Assembly: GCA_963169325.1 (NCBI GenBank)
Contig: CAUJEY010000162.1
Coordinates: forward strand, 1-64,000
DNA from: Bacteroidota bacterium
Lineage (GTDB): Bacteria > Bacteroidota > Bacteroidia > Chitinophagales > Saprospiraceae
Length of the DNA: 64,000 bases
Direction: 5' to 3'
The notes beneath the pieces are model-generated. The model did no database searches. It saw only the letters and a list, made by a program, of their open reading frames with translations, and was not told the DNA's origin. Shown here one piece after another: positions 45,641 through 54,111 of this stretch. Within the stretch, counting starts at the first letter, position 1. Each line of letters opens with the position of its first letter. The position numbers and the translations under genes are program-made.

Positions 45641-48600
45641 ATGACCGAACCCCAAGCCCTCGACCTCTCCCCCGGCCTCTCTGCCTACCGCCCCATCTCC
45701 CGCGCCAACTCGCTCGAAGTCTCCCTGCCCGGCAGCATGGCCTACCAAACCCGGCAAGCCCTCCTGCGCCTGCGGCAGGAAATCGGCAGTCCCGACCTGT
45801 ATGTGGCCCAAAAACTCCACTACCCGTTCAAGTCCAACGTGTTTGAGTTCTTTTCCGCCGAGCAGGTGGACGCCATCGCCCTGGCCATCTGGAACATCGA
45901 GCGCGGCGACGGCATGATCATCGGCGACCAAACCGGCATCGGCAAGGGCCGGATCGCGGCGGCTATCATCCGTTACGGGGCCAAAAACGGGCTGCCGACC
46001 ATCTTCATCACCGAAAAAGCCACCCTCTTTTCCGACATCTACCGCGACCTGTACGACATCGGCAGCGTGGACCTGGTGCCGCTCATCCTCAACAGCGACA
46101 GCAACGCCATGTTGCAAATCTCGCTGGACAGCGAGACCATCGTCAAGGTCCACGAGTGGCGGCGCGACCGGAAATTCCTGCCCAAAAGCATGGGCGAACT
46201 GCGCGACCTGGTCTCCGACAAAGACGCCCTGCCGCCCGGTTACGACTTCGCCATGCTGACGTATTCGCAACTGTCCTCTGACTGGGAAAGCCAAAAGCAA
46301 CTGGGCAAAAAGACCAAGTCCGAACCCTCGGCCTCCAATTTCAAAACCGAATACATTGCCGCCCTCTCGCAGGGCGCCGTGGTGATCCTGGACGAAGCGC
46401 ACAACGCCTCGGGCGGCGAAAGCACCACCGGCTATTTCATCCGGGAGCGACTTTTGGCCAATGCCCAGGGCTGCTGCTACCTGTCGGCCACCTTCGCCAA
46501 GCGGCCCGACAACATGCCCGTGTACGCTAAAAAGACGGCCATTAGCCACGCCAATATCAAGGCGACTGAACTGGAAGAAGTGTTCGCGCGCGGCGGTGTG
46601 GCTTTGCAGGAGATCGTGGCCGGCGAGCTGGTCGCCTCGGGACAAATGCTGCGCCGCCAGCGCAGTTTCGAGGGTATCCGGGTGGAGTATAACTTTTTGC
46701 CCGACGATTACGAGGAGCACCGGGTGATTTACAACACCGTTATCGGCCTGGTGAACGACATCATTGCCTTCGAGCAGGAGGTCATCGAGCCGTATCTGGA
46801 GACCATGAGCAAGGCCCTGTCCAGTGGCGGCGAAAAGGCCGAAAAGCGCAAGGGCACCGAAAAAGGCGGCGTGTCCAACTCGCCGTTTTTCAACAAAACC
46901 CACAACGTCATCCGCCAACTGCTGTTCAGCATCAAGGCCCGGCAGGTGGCGCGGGAGGCCATTCGGCTGCTGGGCAAAAACAAAAAAGTCGTCATCGCTT
47001 TTGCCAACACAATGGCCTCGTTCATGGACGAGTTCGGCTACACCAACGGCGATGAGGTGGACAACCTGGATTTCGCGATGGTGCTCAACCGCTCGCTGGA
47101 AAACGCCCTGAAATACACCGTAGCTACCGAAACCGGCGAGATCAAACACTACACCCTGTCGCCTGCCGATCTCGACCCGCTGAGCGCCTCGATGCTGGAA
47201 AACCTGCGCGACAAAATCAAAAGCGCCTCGGCCGGCATCAGCCTGTCGCCCATCGACACGCTCATCAATACCATTGAAAAGACCCAAAAACCGGCGGGAG
47301 TGGGCGGCGCCAGCAATGAATTTTACTTGGTGCGCGAATGTACCGGCCGGCCCTTCCAGATCAAAGATGAAGGCGGCACGCTGGTGTACCGCTCGTTCAA
47401 GGCCAACGTGAAGCAGTTTTTTGCCGATTTCAACTCCGGCGACGCGGACGTGCTGCTCATCAACCAGAGCGCCAGCACCGGTGTATCGGCCCATGCCAGC
47501 GGTAAATTCCGCGACCAGCGCCAGCGCGCCATGATCATTCACCAGCCGGAATTAGACATCAACACCGAGGTGCAAAAACGCGGGCGCATCAACCGCACCG
47601 GCCAGGTGAACCTGCCGGAGTACCTGTACGTGTCCTCGTCCATCCCGGCGGAAAAGCGCATTTTGATGGTGCTCAAACGCAAATTGAAAAGCCTCGATGC
47701 GAACACGACGGGCAGCCAGAAATCCAGCGACGCCCAACTGGAATCGCCGGACTTTTTCAACAAATACGGCGACCGGGTGGTGCAGGGTTTCCTGGGTGAA
47801 AACTACATGATCGCTGCCGCACTCCGGTTAGACAGCGGAGAAGACGACAGCAACTCCTCCTACGCCCGCTCGGATCTCGCCGAAATGTTCAGCCGCCGCA
47901 TCGCCTTGCTAACTGTGGAGGAACAGGAGCGGGCTTATGCCGAAGTGTTGGCCCGTTACAACGAATACGTCGAAGACCTGAAACAGCGCGGCGAATACGA
48001 CCTGGAAGTGGAATACCTTCCCCTGGAGGCGGAAACCGAGGAGCAATTTCTGTTGGAAGAAGGCAGCGGGCGGCCCACGCCGTTTGGTCAGCCGGCCGTT
48101 TTGGAACAGGTGCAAGCCTGGATATTGAAACGCCCGATGAAATGGAGCGAGGTACAAGCGATCATGGAAAAAACGCTGCAAGGCGCTTCGCCGGAGGAGT
48201 TTCAAAAACGATTCCGCAAAGAATATGAAGCCGGGCGGCAGGAATTACGAACCGCCAAATCCGCCGAGCGCAACGCCAAACTGCGCAAAATCGAAGATGA
48301 AATCCGCGAACTGGAAATATTGCGCGACTCGGGCAAGTCCAAAGACCTGGAAAAACTCGAAAAAGGGCTGGAGAAGGCAAATAAACAACTCGCCGAACTC
48401 AAGGAAAAAATGGCCGTCGAGGAAACCCAACTCACGGCTGAAACCAACAACGGCCTGCGCATCATCGACTTTTTCAAAGTGGGCCGTCCCTTCCAGTTCC
48501 GCATCGAGCAGGCCGGCACGGCGCGGGAATTGAACGGCGTGGTGACGGGTTTGTATTTCCTCAAACCCGCCGGCGATCCTACTCGCTTCAACCCGGCCAA

Positions 48601-49408
48601 TGTCCGCATCACGGCTGCGATCTACGGTCCGGAGCGCAGCTGGACGCTGAAGTTCAACAGCTCGGAGGTGTTCACAGCGATGGGCCTGAGTACCCACAGC
48701 CACGAGGTGTTTTTGCAGGATTTGCTGTACAACTGGAACCGCCACGACAGCGCGGGCAACAAACGGGAGGAGCAGTTTATCGCCACGGGCAACATGCTGC
48801 TGTCGGCCAAAAACGTGTTTTTGCAGGGCGCCGGCGGCAAACTAATTAAATACAGCACCTTGGACGGCGGTATCCGTTCGGGCATCCTGGTGCAAAAGGA
48901 AGTGGATCACAAGGGCCGCGAGCAGAAATCGGAACCCAAAACCCGTCGCTCGGTACGCGCCCTGGCAGATGAACTGGCGCAAACCCGCCCGGGCTACCAG
49001 CAATACCGCTACGTGGAGGGCACGGCGCTGAACAACGCCATTGCCTTCGTGCGTACCCGCGAGGAAATGTACCGGGTGACCATGCCGAAAACCACGGCTT
49101 TCAAACCCTACTACGGCGACAAAGACTTAGTCAACTTGCTGTTTCAGGATACCTACGACCGCAGTCGCGGCCTGCCCAAGGCCTTCGTCAGTTACCCGCC
49201 CAACCTGCTGGCGGGCTACGTCCACCGCGATGATCTGCAAACCTTCCTGGACATCCTGGCCGACAAATACCAGATGACCTACTTAGCCGAAGCCCAGCAG
49301 TTCGCGGGCCTCCTCAACCTCGATCAGCCCATCCCCGACCGCGAGCCCTCCGAGATGGAACAAATGCTCGTCGTTCTCGAACAACTCAACCTCGAAACCG
49401 CCCCATAA
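45641..49408 (+). CDS. Strawberry-notch-like superfamily 2 helicase
   Basis: The 1255-residue protein matches the SBNO family: N-terminal DEAD-like domain with Walker A MIIGDQTGIGKGRIAAAIIR (about 92-112), LDEAHNASGG (DExH, about 255-264), and the strawberry-notch helicase C-terminal domain with NQSASTGVSAHASGKFRDQR and VQKRGRINRTGQV. A long coiled coil (about 830-930) and a C-terminal region follow. Bacterial versions occur in phages and ICEs beside methyltransferases; whether they remodel DNA-protein complexes is not known. The start was chosen at ATG 45641, after the promoter-like site. Confidence 0.88.
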   Translation: MTEPQALDLSPGLSAYRPISRANSLEVSLPGSMAYQTRQALLRLRQEIGSPDLYVAQKLHYPFKSNVFEFFSAEQVDAIALAIWNIERGDGMIIGDQTGIGKGRIAAAIIRYGAKNGLPTIFITEKATLFSDIYRDLYDIGSVDLVPLILNSDSNAMLQISLDSETIVKVHEWRRDRKFLPKSMGELRDLVSDKDALPPGYDFAMLTYSQLSSDWESQKQLGKKTKSEPSASNFKTEYIAALSQGAVVILDEAHNASGGESTTGYFIRERLLANAQGCCYLSATFAKRPDNMPVYAKKTAISHANIKATELEEVFARGGVALQEIVAGELVASGQMLRRQRSFEGIRVEYNFLPDDYEEHRVIYNTVIGLVNDIIAFEQEVIEPYLETMSKALSSGGEKAEKRKGTEKGGVSNSPFFNKTHNVIRQLLFSIKARQVAREAIRLLGKNKKVVIAFANTMASFMDEFGYTNGDEVDNLDFAMVLNRSLENALKYTVATETGEIKHYTLSPADLDPLSASMLENLRDKIKSASAGISLSPIDTLINTIEKTQKPAGVGGASNEFYLVRECTGRPFQIKDEGGTLVYRSFKANVKQFFADFNSGDADVLLINQSASTGVSAHASGKFRDQRQRAMIIHQPELDINTEVQKRGRINRTGQVNLPEYLYVSSSIPAEKRILMVLKRKLKSLDANTTGSQKSSDAQLESPDFFNKYGDRVVQGFLGENYMIAAALRLDSGEDDSNSSYARSDLAEMFSRRIALLTVEEQERAYAEVLARYNEYVEDLKQRGEYDLEVEYLPLEAETEEQFLLEEGSGRPTPFGQPAVLEQVQAWILKRPMKWSEVQAIMEKTLQGASPEEFQKRFRKEYEAGRQELRTAKSAERNAKLRKIEDEIRELEILRDSGKSKDLEKLEKGLEKANKQLAELKEKMAVEETQLTAETNNGLRIIDFFKVGRPFQFRIEQAGTARELNGVVTGLYFLKPAGDPTRFNPANVRITAAIYGPERSWTLKFNSSEVFTAMGLSTHSHEVFLQDLLYNWNRHDSAGNKREEQFIATGNMLLSAKNVFLQGAGGKLIKYSTLDGGIRSGILVQKEVDHKGREQKSEPKTRRSVRALADELAQTRPGYQQYRYVEGTALNNAIAFVRTREEMYRVTMPKTTAFKPYYGDKDLVNLLFQDTYDRSRGLPKAFVSYPPNLLAGYVHRDDLQTFLDILADKYQMTYLAEAQQFAGLLNLDQPIPDREPSEMEQMLVVLEQLNLETAP

Positions 49409-49413
49409 CCGCC

Positions 49414-50892
49414 ATGACCTACCAACTCCAAAGCCTGACTCCGCCGCAAATCGCCCGACTGGACGAGGTGCCCATCGCCCGGCAGGAGCAGATCATCGAC
49501 CAGACCGGCGAGCCGTTGCGTTTGGTGACTTCCTATTATTTGGTCAAAAATGCCTCGGCCAACTTCACCGTGCCGCATGAAACCGCTGAAAATCTGGATG
49601 CAGCTATTTATGCCCTGCTGAACCGCAAAGGTTTTTTGAACGGGGCCATGCAAGTGGTAAAACCGGAGCCGGTCAAACAAGAGCCGGCACAGGCCAAAAT
49701 GGATTTAACCGAGCCTGCCCGACCGGTGGCTGCTAAACCTGCAACGCCTAAACCGGCTGAGCGGCCAAAGTCTTTTACCTTCAACAACTACCCCCTGGCT
49801 AAAAAATTCATGCCGCTGCATCAGCAACGGGTCGTCAGTGGATTCAACGAGGAACGCGAGGCCATCGTAAGCGAGGTGGAAAAGATGCTTTCCGCCATCC
49901 CGAAGTTCCGCTCGCAATCGAAAAAGCCCTTGATGGAGCAAACCGTGTACGCCCACTATTTCTATGGCCAAAGCGACTGGTTTATCCTGGAATACGACGG
50001 CAGCGAGGATATGTTTTTCGGCTATGCGATACTGAACGGCGATAGCCAAATGTCCGAATCAGGCTTCATTGGCCGGCAGGAAATCACCGAAACCGGCCGG
50101 GTGGAACTGGATTTTCATTGGAAACCGGTTGTGTTGGGTGAGGCGCTGCACCAAGTTGATTCGGACTTCTTCAAGGCGCCCAAGAAAAAGGAGGCGCAGG
50201 AACCGACTACCGAACAACTGATCGGCGTCGGTTTCGACCAAAAAAGCCAGTACACCCTCGCGGCCTGGAACAAGGCGCTACCGGTCATGGAATGGCTGGT
50301 GCGCAATACACCTTTCGTGGTCCCGCACGACTTTGGTCCCGGCAAGGGCAAATACAAAACCACCCGGAGCGTCACCAATACCTATCTGGCGGATTTATAC
50401 GACCGGAAAATCGCCCTGCCCACGCCAAAATTTAAAAAGGGCGACATGGCACAGTACAAATATACACCCGTTCAAATCCTGGACGACGGCATTTTCGATC
50501 CCACGGCGGGGCGCTGGATTTACCTGGTTCAGGCCTACCAATGGGCTGATCCGGACAACGTGAGCGAAAAGAGTCTGACCCCCATCGAGCACACGGATTG
50601 GAACGGCTTTGTCGAAGGGCAATCCTACCGGCACAGCAACGACAAGACCTACCAATTCGACGGCCTGATCGAACTGGGTGAGGGACAAAAATTAGCCACC
50701 TGGAAATTAGACGGCAAACGCGTCGGCACACCGATACCGAACCTGCCGGGGTATTTCAAAATGGAAAGTAGCGCCGTCGAAGCGCCACCAGGGGTGGATA
50801 ACTCGAAGCGCCTGCGACTCGCACAAGCCAAAGCCAAGGCACAAGCCGCCCGTATCCGAATCCTCAAACTCAAATCCCAAAAAGCAGCCTAA
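49414..50892 (+). CDS. DUF2958 domain protein
   Basis: The 492 residues contain a DUF2958 region in the middle (YAHYFYGQSDWFILEYDGSE, GYAILNGDSQMSESGFIGRQ; about 175-230), preceded by a proline/lysine-rich linker and followed by PMEW-like helical parts (NKALPVMEWLVRNTPFVVPH) and a C-terminal Lys/Arg/Ala-rich tail. DUF2958 is common in phages and conjugative elements next to DNA-processing genes; its activity is unknown. Starts six bases after the helicase stop. Confidence 0.72.
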   Translation: MTYQLQSLTPPQIARLDEVPIARQEQIIDQTGEPLRLVTSYYLVKNASANFTVPHETAENLDAAIYALLNRKGFLNGAMQVVKPEPVKQEPAQAKMDLTEPARPVAAKPATPKPAERPKSFTFNNYPLAKKFMPLHQQRVVSGFNEEREAIVSEVEKMLSAIPKFRSQSKKPLMEQTVYAHYFYGQSDWFILEYDGSEDMFFGYAILNGDSQMSESGFIGRQEITETGRVELDFHWKPVVLGEALHQVDSDFFKAPKKKEAQEPTTEQLIGVGFDQKSQYTLAAWNKALPVMEWLVRNTPFVVPHDFGPGKGKYKTTRSVTNTYLADLYDRKIALPTPKFKKGDMAQYKYTPVQILDDGIFDPTAGRWIYLVQAYQWADPDNVSEKSLTPIEHTDWNGFVEGQSYRHSNDKTYQFDGLIELGEGQKLATWKLDGKRVGTPIPNLPGYFKMESSAVEAPPGVDNSKRLRLAQAKAKAQAARIRILKLKSQKAA

Positions 50893-50894
50893 CC

Positions 50895-52403
50895 ATGTAT
50901 AAAATAGCCCAACTGACCGATGCGCAAATTGCCAAACTCCAGCCCGACCTGCGCCGGGAAATCGAATCCCTGAAAACCGACAGCGACAACTTCGATCCGG
51001 AACTGTACGAGGTGTTCGCCGAAAATGACAAAGACCTATACGAACTGGCCAAAGGCGAATTGGCCGGCGAGCAGCCTGTTGTCACATCTGCCGCCGAGCC
51101 GGTAGCACCCTTGAAACGCGGCCCGAAGACAAAAGAAAAACGCGCTAAAAAACAAGCCGACGCCTACTTTGAAACTGTCAGCATAGACGGCACACAGTAC
51201 CTGGTCGGCGCCGGCCCGGATGGAAACGTGCAATACGGTCTGGATAAAAACGGCCACTTACTCCAGATCGGCGACGCCGTGGAAGCCACCATCAAAGGCC
51301 ATACTATTATAGGTGTAATCGCCAGCCTCAAAGCCCGCAAAGGCGGCGGCCACCTGGTGCGCTACACCGACGCTGCCGGCAATAAGAAAACCGCAATGTT
51401 GCAGCCCTCGGCCATTGCCAAAACGACCGCGGCTCCGCCAGACACCAGCAAAGAAGCCCCGGTAGCGCCCTATAAAATGCGGCTGCCCAAGAACCTGGTC
51501 AAAAAAGCCGAAATCGCCCGCCGCACCGATTGCGATGAAAACGAAGCCATCCTGGTGACGCCCACCGAAAAAGTGGAAATCGCCGCGCCCACCGTCGCCG
51601 ATCCGGCCAAAGGCGATAAAATCCTGGCTCATCCCGACGGCACCCCAATGACCGTCATCGAGGGCAAAGCCGTGGACCAGCATTTTGAAGTGGAAGGCAA
51701 AGCCGGCGTTGAAACCCGGAAGGACGGCACCGTAACCTTCGATGTCGCCGGCGACGAAACGCCCGAAACCGCCGCGCAGCCCCAGCCGGCAGATGACGAG
51801 ACGAAATACCGAGCAGTCAAGGCGAAGAAACCCACTTCCAAATGCGAGTTCTCCCGCGAGAAGGCCAAGTCGCCGGCCCTGATGACCTTCCTGGAGGGGA
51901 TGCGCCTACGCTGGCACGACGGCGAATCAAAGGACAAAATCATCGGGGTGTACTACCTGAAAAACGAAAACAAAGTCCTGCTCAAAGTGAAAGTGTACGA
52001 CTGGATGGACCTGTTTGCCGACATCCGCTTCTATACCGTCTGTCCCGAAAGTGGGCGACTGACCAAGGCTGAAAAACCGGGTAAAGGAGCAGCCTCAATG
52101 TTGTTGAGCAAGGTTGCCATGACCGAGTTTTACCGCCATCCTTTCGGGCAATCCTGCAAACGCGTGAGCAAGGCGCTTTACGTCGAGTGTTACCGCAATG
52201 GCGCCTGCTCCACCGAAAAGCAAAAACGGCTGTACCAGATTTTTGCCACCAAGTGTATCCGGCAGGAAAAAGCGCACAGCCGGGAGTACCTGAAATGGGC
52301 GCACCAGCAGACGGCCAAGCGTTGGGAGGGGTATGAGGGAACTAAAACGTATGCGCAGGTTTTTAAGGAAACGCTGGCGATGATTCGCGGTGGGAAACGG
52401 TAA
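50895..52403 (+). CDS. Hypothetical element protein
   Basis: The 502-residue protein begins MYKIAQLTDAQIAKLQPDLR (a helix like the start of the preceding protein, TPPQIARLDEVP), followed by a Lys/Arg-rich linker, repeated short beta hairpin units (DKILAHPDGTPMTVIEGKAV) and a C-terminal basic Cys-containing domain (HPFGQSCKRVSKALYVECYR). The last part may bind nucleic acid. It is two bases after the previous stop. Not recognised. Confidence 0.6.
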   Translation: MYKIAQLTDAQIAKLQPDLRREIESLKTDSDNFDPELYEVFAENDKDLYELAKGELAGEQPVVTSAAEPVAPLKRGPKTKEKRAKKQADAYFETVSIDGTQYLVGAGPDGNVQYGLDKNGHLLQIGDAVEATIKGHTIIGVIASLKARKGGGHLVRYTDAAGNKKTAMLQPSAIAKTTAAPPDTSKEAPVAPYKMRLPKNLVKKAEIARRTDCDENEAILVTPTEKVEIAAPTVADPAKGDKILAHPDGTPMTVIEGKAVDQHFEVEGKAGVETRKDGTVTFDVAGDETPETAAQPQPADDETKYRAVKAKKPTSKCEFSREKAKSPALMTFLEGMRLRWHDGESKDKIIGVYYLKNENKVLLKVKVYDWMDLFADIRFYTVCPESGRLTKAEKPGKGAASMLLSKVAMTEFYRHPFGQSCKRVSKALYVECYRNGACSTEKQKRLYQIFATKCIRQEKAHSREYLKWAHQQTAKRWEGYEGTKTYAQVFKETLAMIRGGKR

Positions 52404-52474
52404 AGGTTTTGAAAATGAAGCGGCGGGCAAGGATTTTAGATCGAATGCCCGCCCACCTTTTAATCCATCATAAA

Positions 52475-52547
52475 GCGGGGTAGCGCAGTTGGTCAGCGTG
52501 TCCCGACCTTCGTCGGGAAGGTCGGAGGTTCGAGTCCTTCCCCCGCA
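52475..52547 (+). tRNA. Degenerate tRNA-like sequence
   Basis: GCGGGG (52475-52480) pairs with CCCCGC (52541-52546); a D-arm follows (GCGC, AGTTGGTCA, GCGT), and the T-arm is GGAGG, TTCGAGT, CCTTC with a canonical T-loop. The anticodon arm is abnormal: TCCCGAC pairs with GTCGGGA over a CTTC tetraloop, or TCCCG/CGGGA leaves an 8-base loop (ACCTTCGT) with no proper T33/anticodon. A normal 7-base loop cannot be drawn. It is either a decayed tRNA or one changed by insertion of a palindrome. No CCA is encoded. It could act as an attachment site. Confidence 0.4.
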
Positions 52548-52569
52548 ACTTTTCCCCAAAAACCGCCCC

Positions 52570-53292
52570 ATGTCGAAACTTACCCAAGCCTTTTTCGAGA
52601 AAATCCTTGCTGCGGAGGGCGGATACCAAAACCAATCCGCCGACAGTGGTAATTTCAACCGTTGCGGCATCAACGCCGGCACCAAGTACGGCATCACGCC
52701 TAATGCCTGGCAGGAGTATTCCGGCCAGCAGTGTCCGGGCCATGAAACCATGAAAAACCTTACCCAAACCCAAGCCTGGGATTTCATGGACTGGTGGGGC
52801 AATCGCTGGCGGATATGGGAAATCTACGACCAGAACTTTGCCGAACTGGTGTTCAATGCCTTTTACGGGAATCCTTCCGCCGCTGCCAAAACCCTGCAAC
52901 TTACCCTAAACCAGCGCGGTTACACCCTGGCGCCAGACGGCATTATGGGAAGCAAAACGCTTGCTGCCATGAACGTGGAAACCTCCAAAGACAAAACCGG
53001 GTTCTACAACGCCTACCGTGAAGCCTGGCTATCCTACCTCCAATCGCTGGGCAACATCCAGTACACGGCCGGTTGGACCAATCGGATGAATACTTTTTTC
53101 CCGCCCTTGCCGGCCGGTGAAACACCCGTCACACCCACTGCCCAGCCCAACTACCAGGTCGAACTCTGGCAGCGCCGGTTTTCCGGGATGTTCAAAAGCA
53201 CTGATGATGCAATTTGGGTATGGACGGCCTTGGCTCTGCTTTTTGGCCTGATCGCTATCCTGTACTACCGCTTAAAAACTATTGATTTATGA
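52570..53292 (+). CDS. GH108 lysozyme with C-terminal membrane anchor
   Basis: The 240 residues match phage-type glycoside hydrolase family 108: LTQAFFEKILAAEGGYQNQS with the catalytic E in the E-G-G motif, then GTKYGITPNAWQEYSG and a C-terminal peptidoglycan-binding segment with LVFNAFYGNPSAAAKTLQ and GIMGSKTLAAMN. The C-terminus carries one membrane helix (AIWVWTALALLFGLIAILYY). A longer start at 52489 is inside the tRNA-like sequence and unlikely. It would hydrolyse the glycan strand, complementing the downstream M15 peptidase and the amidase at the left end. Confidence 0.85.
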   Translation: MSKLTQAFFEKILAAEGGYQNQSADSGNFNRCGINAGTKYGITPNAWQEYSGQQCPGHETMKNLTQTQAWDFMDWWGNRWRIWEIYDQNFAELVFNAFYGNPSAAAKTLQLTLNQRGYTLAPDGIMGSKTLAAMNVETSKDKTGFYNAYREAWLSYLQSLGNIQYTAGWTNRMNTFFPPLPAGETPVTPTAQPNYQVELWQRRFSGMFKSTDDAIWVWTALALLFGLIAILYYRLKTIDL

Positions 53293-53903
53293 TGCCCAAA
53301 ACCAAATACGCGCTCCTGGCCGTATCGCTTTTTCTCGGCTTGTCCGGCTTGACTTGGTGGCTCTACCGCCGTTTTTTCCGCGACGGCATTGGCCCTACCG
53401 GACAGTGGGACGACGAAGGCGGCACCACGGAGCAACCGCATACCGTGGCCGGGTCGGAACTCAATTATGAGCAATCGCCGATCATTATGAGCCATTTTGA
53501 CATCCGGGAGTTCGACTCGCCGGACCAGCCGGGCAGTGGCGTTTACATGAAAATCAAATTCCTCGAAATGCTTGATGCCGCCCGGGAGCAGGCCGGCATT
53601 CCGTTCCGGGTCAATTCCGGCTATCGAACTCCTGAACATAATGTCGCCGTGGGTGGTGTGCCGGATTCCGCACACACGCGGGGTTGGGCGGCGGATATCG
53701 CGGCGGGTACGCTGGAACAGAAGATCAGGATTGTACGGGCAGCCCGGAGTGTTGGGTTTAACCGGTTTGGGATTTATGATACGTTTGTTCATTTGGATTG
53801 CGATCCGGGGAAGCGGGGGGATGTGGCTTGGAATGGGAAAGGGTATGCGATCGAAAAAGGTGGAAACTTCTCAGGGTTTCCATTCGATCCGTTTACGGTG
53901 TGA
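53289..53903 (+). CDS. M15-family peptidoglycan peptidase
   Basis: The 204 residues overlap the lysozyme gene by four bases. An N-terminal membrane helix (YALLAVSLFLGLSGLTWWLY) precedes the M15_3 metallopeptidase core: NSGYRTPEHNVAVGG, DSAHTRGWAADIAAG (HxxxxxxD zinc ligands) and FVHLDCDPG (third ligand). It is predicted to cleave peptide cross-bridges as an L,D- or D,D-peptidase. Together with the preceding lysozyme it forms a lysis or cell-wall remodelling pair of the element. Confidence 0.85.
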   Translation: MMPKTKYALLAVSLFLGLSGLTWWLYRRFFRDGIGPTGQWDDEGGTTEQPHTVAGSELNYEQSPIIMSHFDIREFDSPDQPGSGVYMKIKFLEMLDAAREQAGIPFRVNSGYRTPEHNVAVGGVPDSAHTRGWAADIAAGTLEQKIRIVRAARSVGFNRFGIYDTFVHLDCDPGKRGDVAWNGKGYAIEKGGNFSGFPFDPFTV

Positions 53904-53945
53904 GGATGCTACAGAGTTTCCTAAAACCCTCCATTTTTTCCGCCC

Positions 53946-54043
53946 AGCAGGTGTTCCATTTCTTTCATCTCAAACCCTAACCTAACACCTCAGCAGCGTC
54001 TTCTGAGGCGTTAGGTTAGGAAGGTGTTGAATGGACACCTGCA
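53946..54043. repeat. Nested inverted repeat, likely bidirectional terminator
   Basis: The inner arms CCTAACCTAACACCTCAG (53976-53993) and CTGAGGCGTTAGGTTAGG (54003-54020) pair with one mismatch over a nine-base loop. Outer arms GCAGGTGTTCCATT (53946-) and AATGGACACCTGC (to 54043) also match, giving a cruciform-like unit between convergent genes. There is no long U-tract, so a recombination or insertion remnant is also possible. Confidence 0.6.
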
Positions 54044-54111
54044 TCGAAGCTTTAAAATGTTAGAATTATCGTTTATTCCGGCGTGTCTGACTTGCAAGAC
54101 CTGAAGCGGAA

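Noticed and set aside
45569-47542. 657-codon open frame on the minus strand
   Set aside because: It is fully antisense to the strawberry-notch helicase gene, whose motifs are intact. Long antisense frames are expected in GC-rich codon-biased genes.
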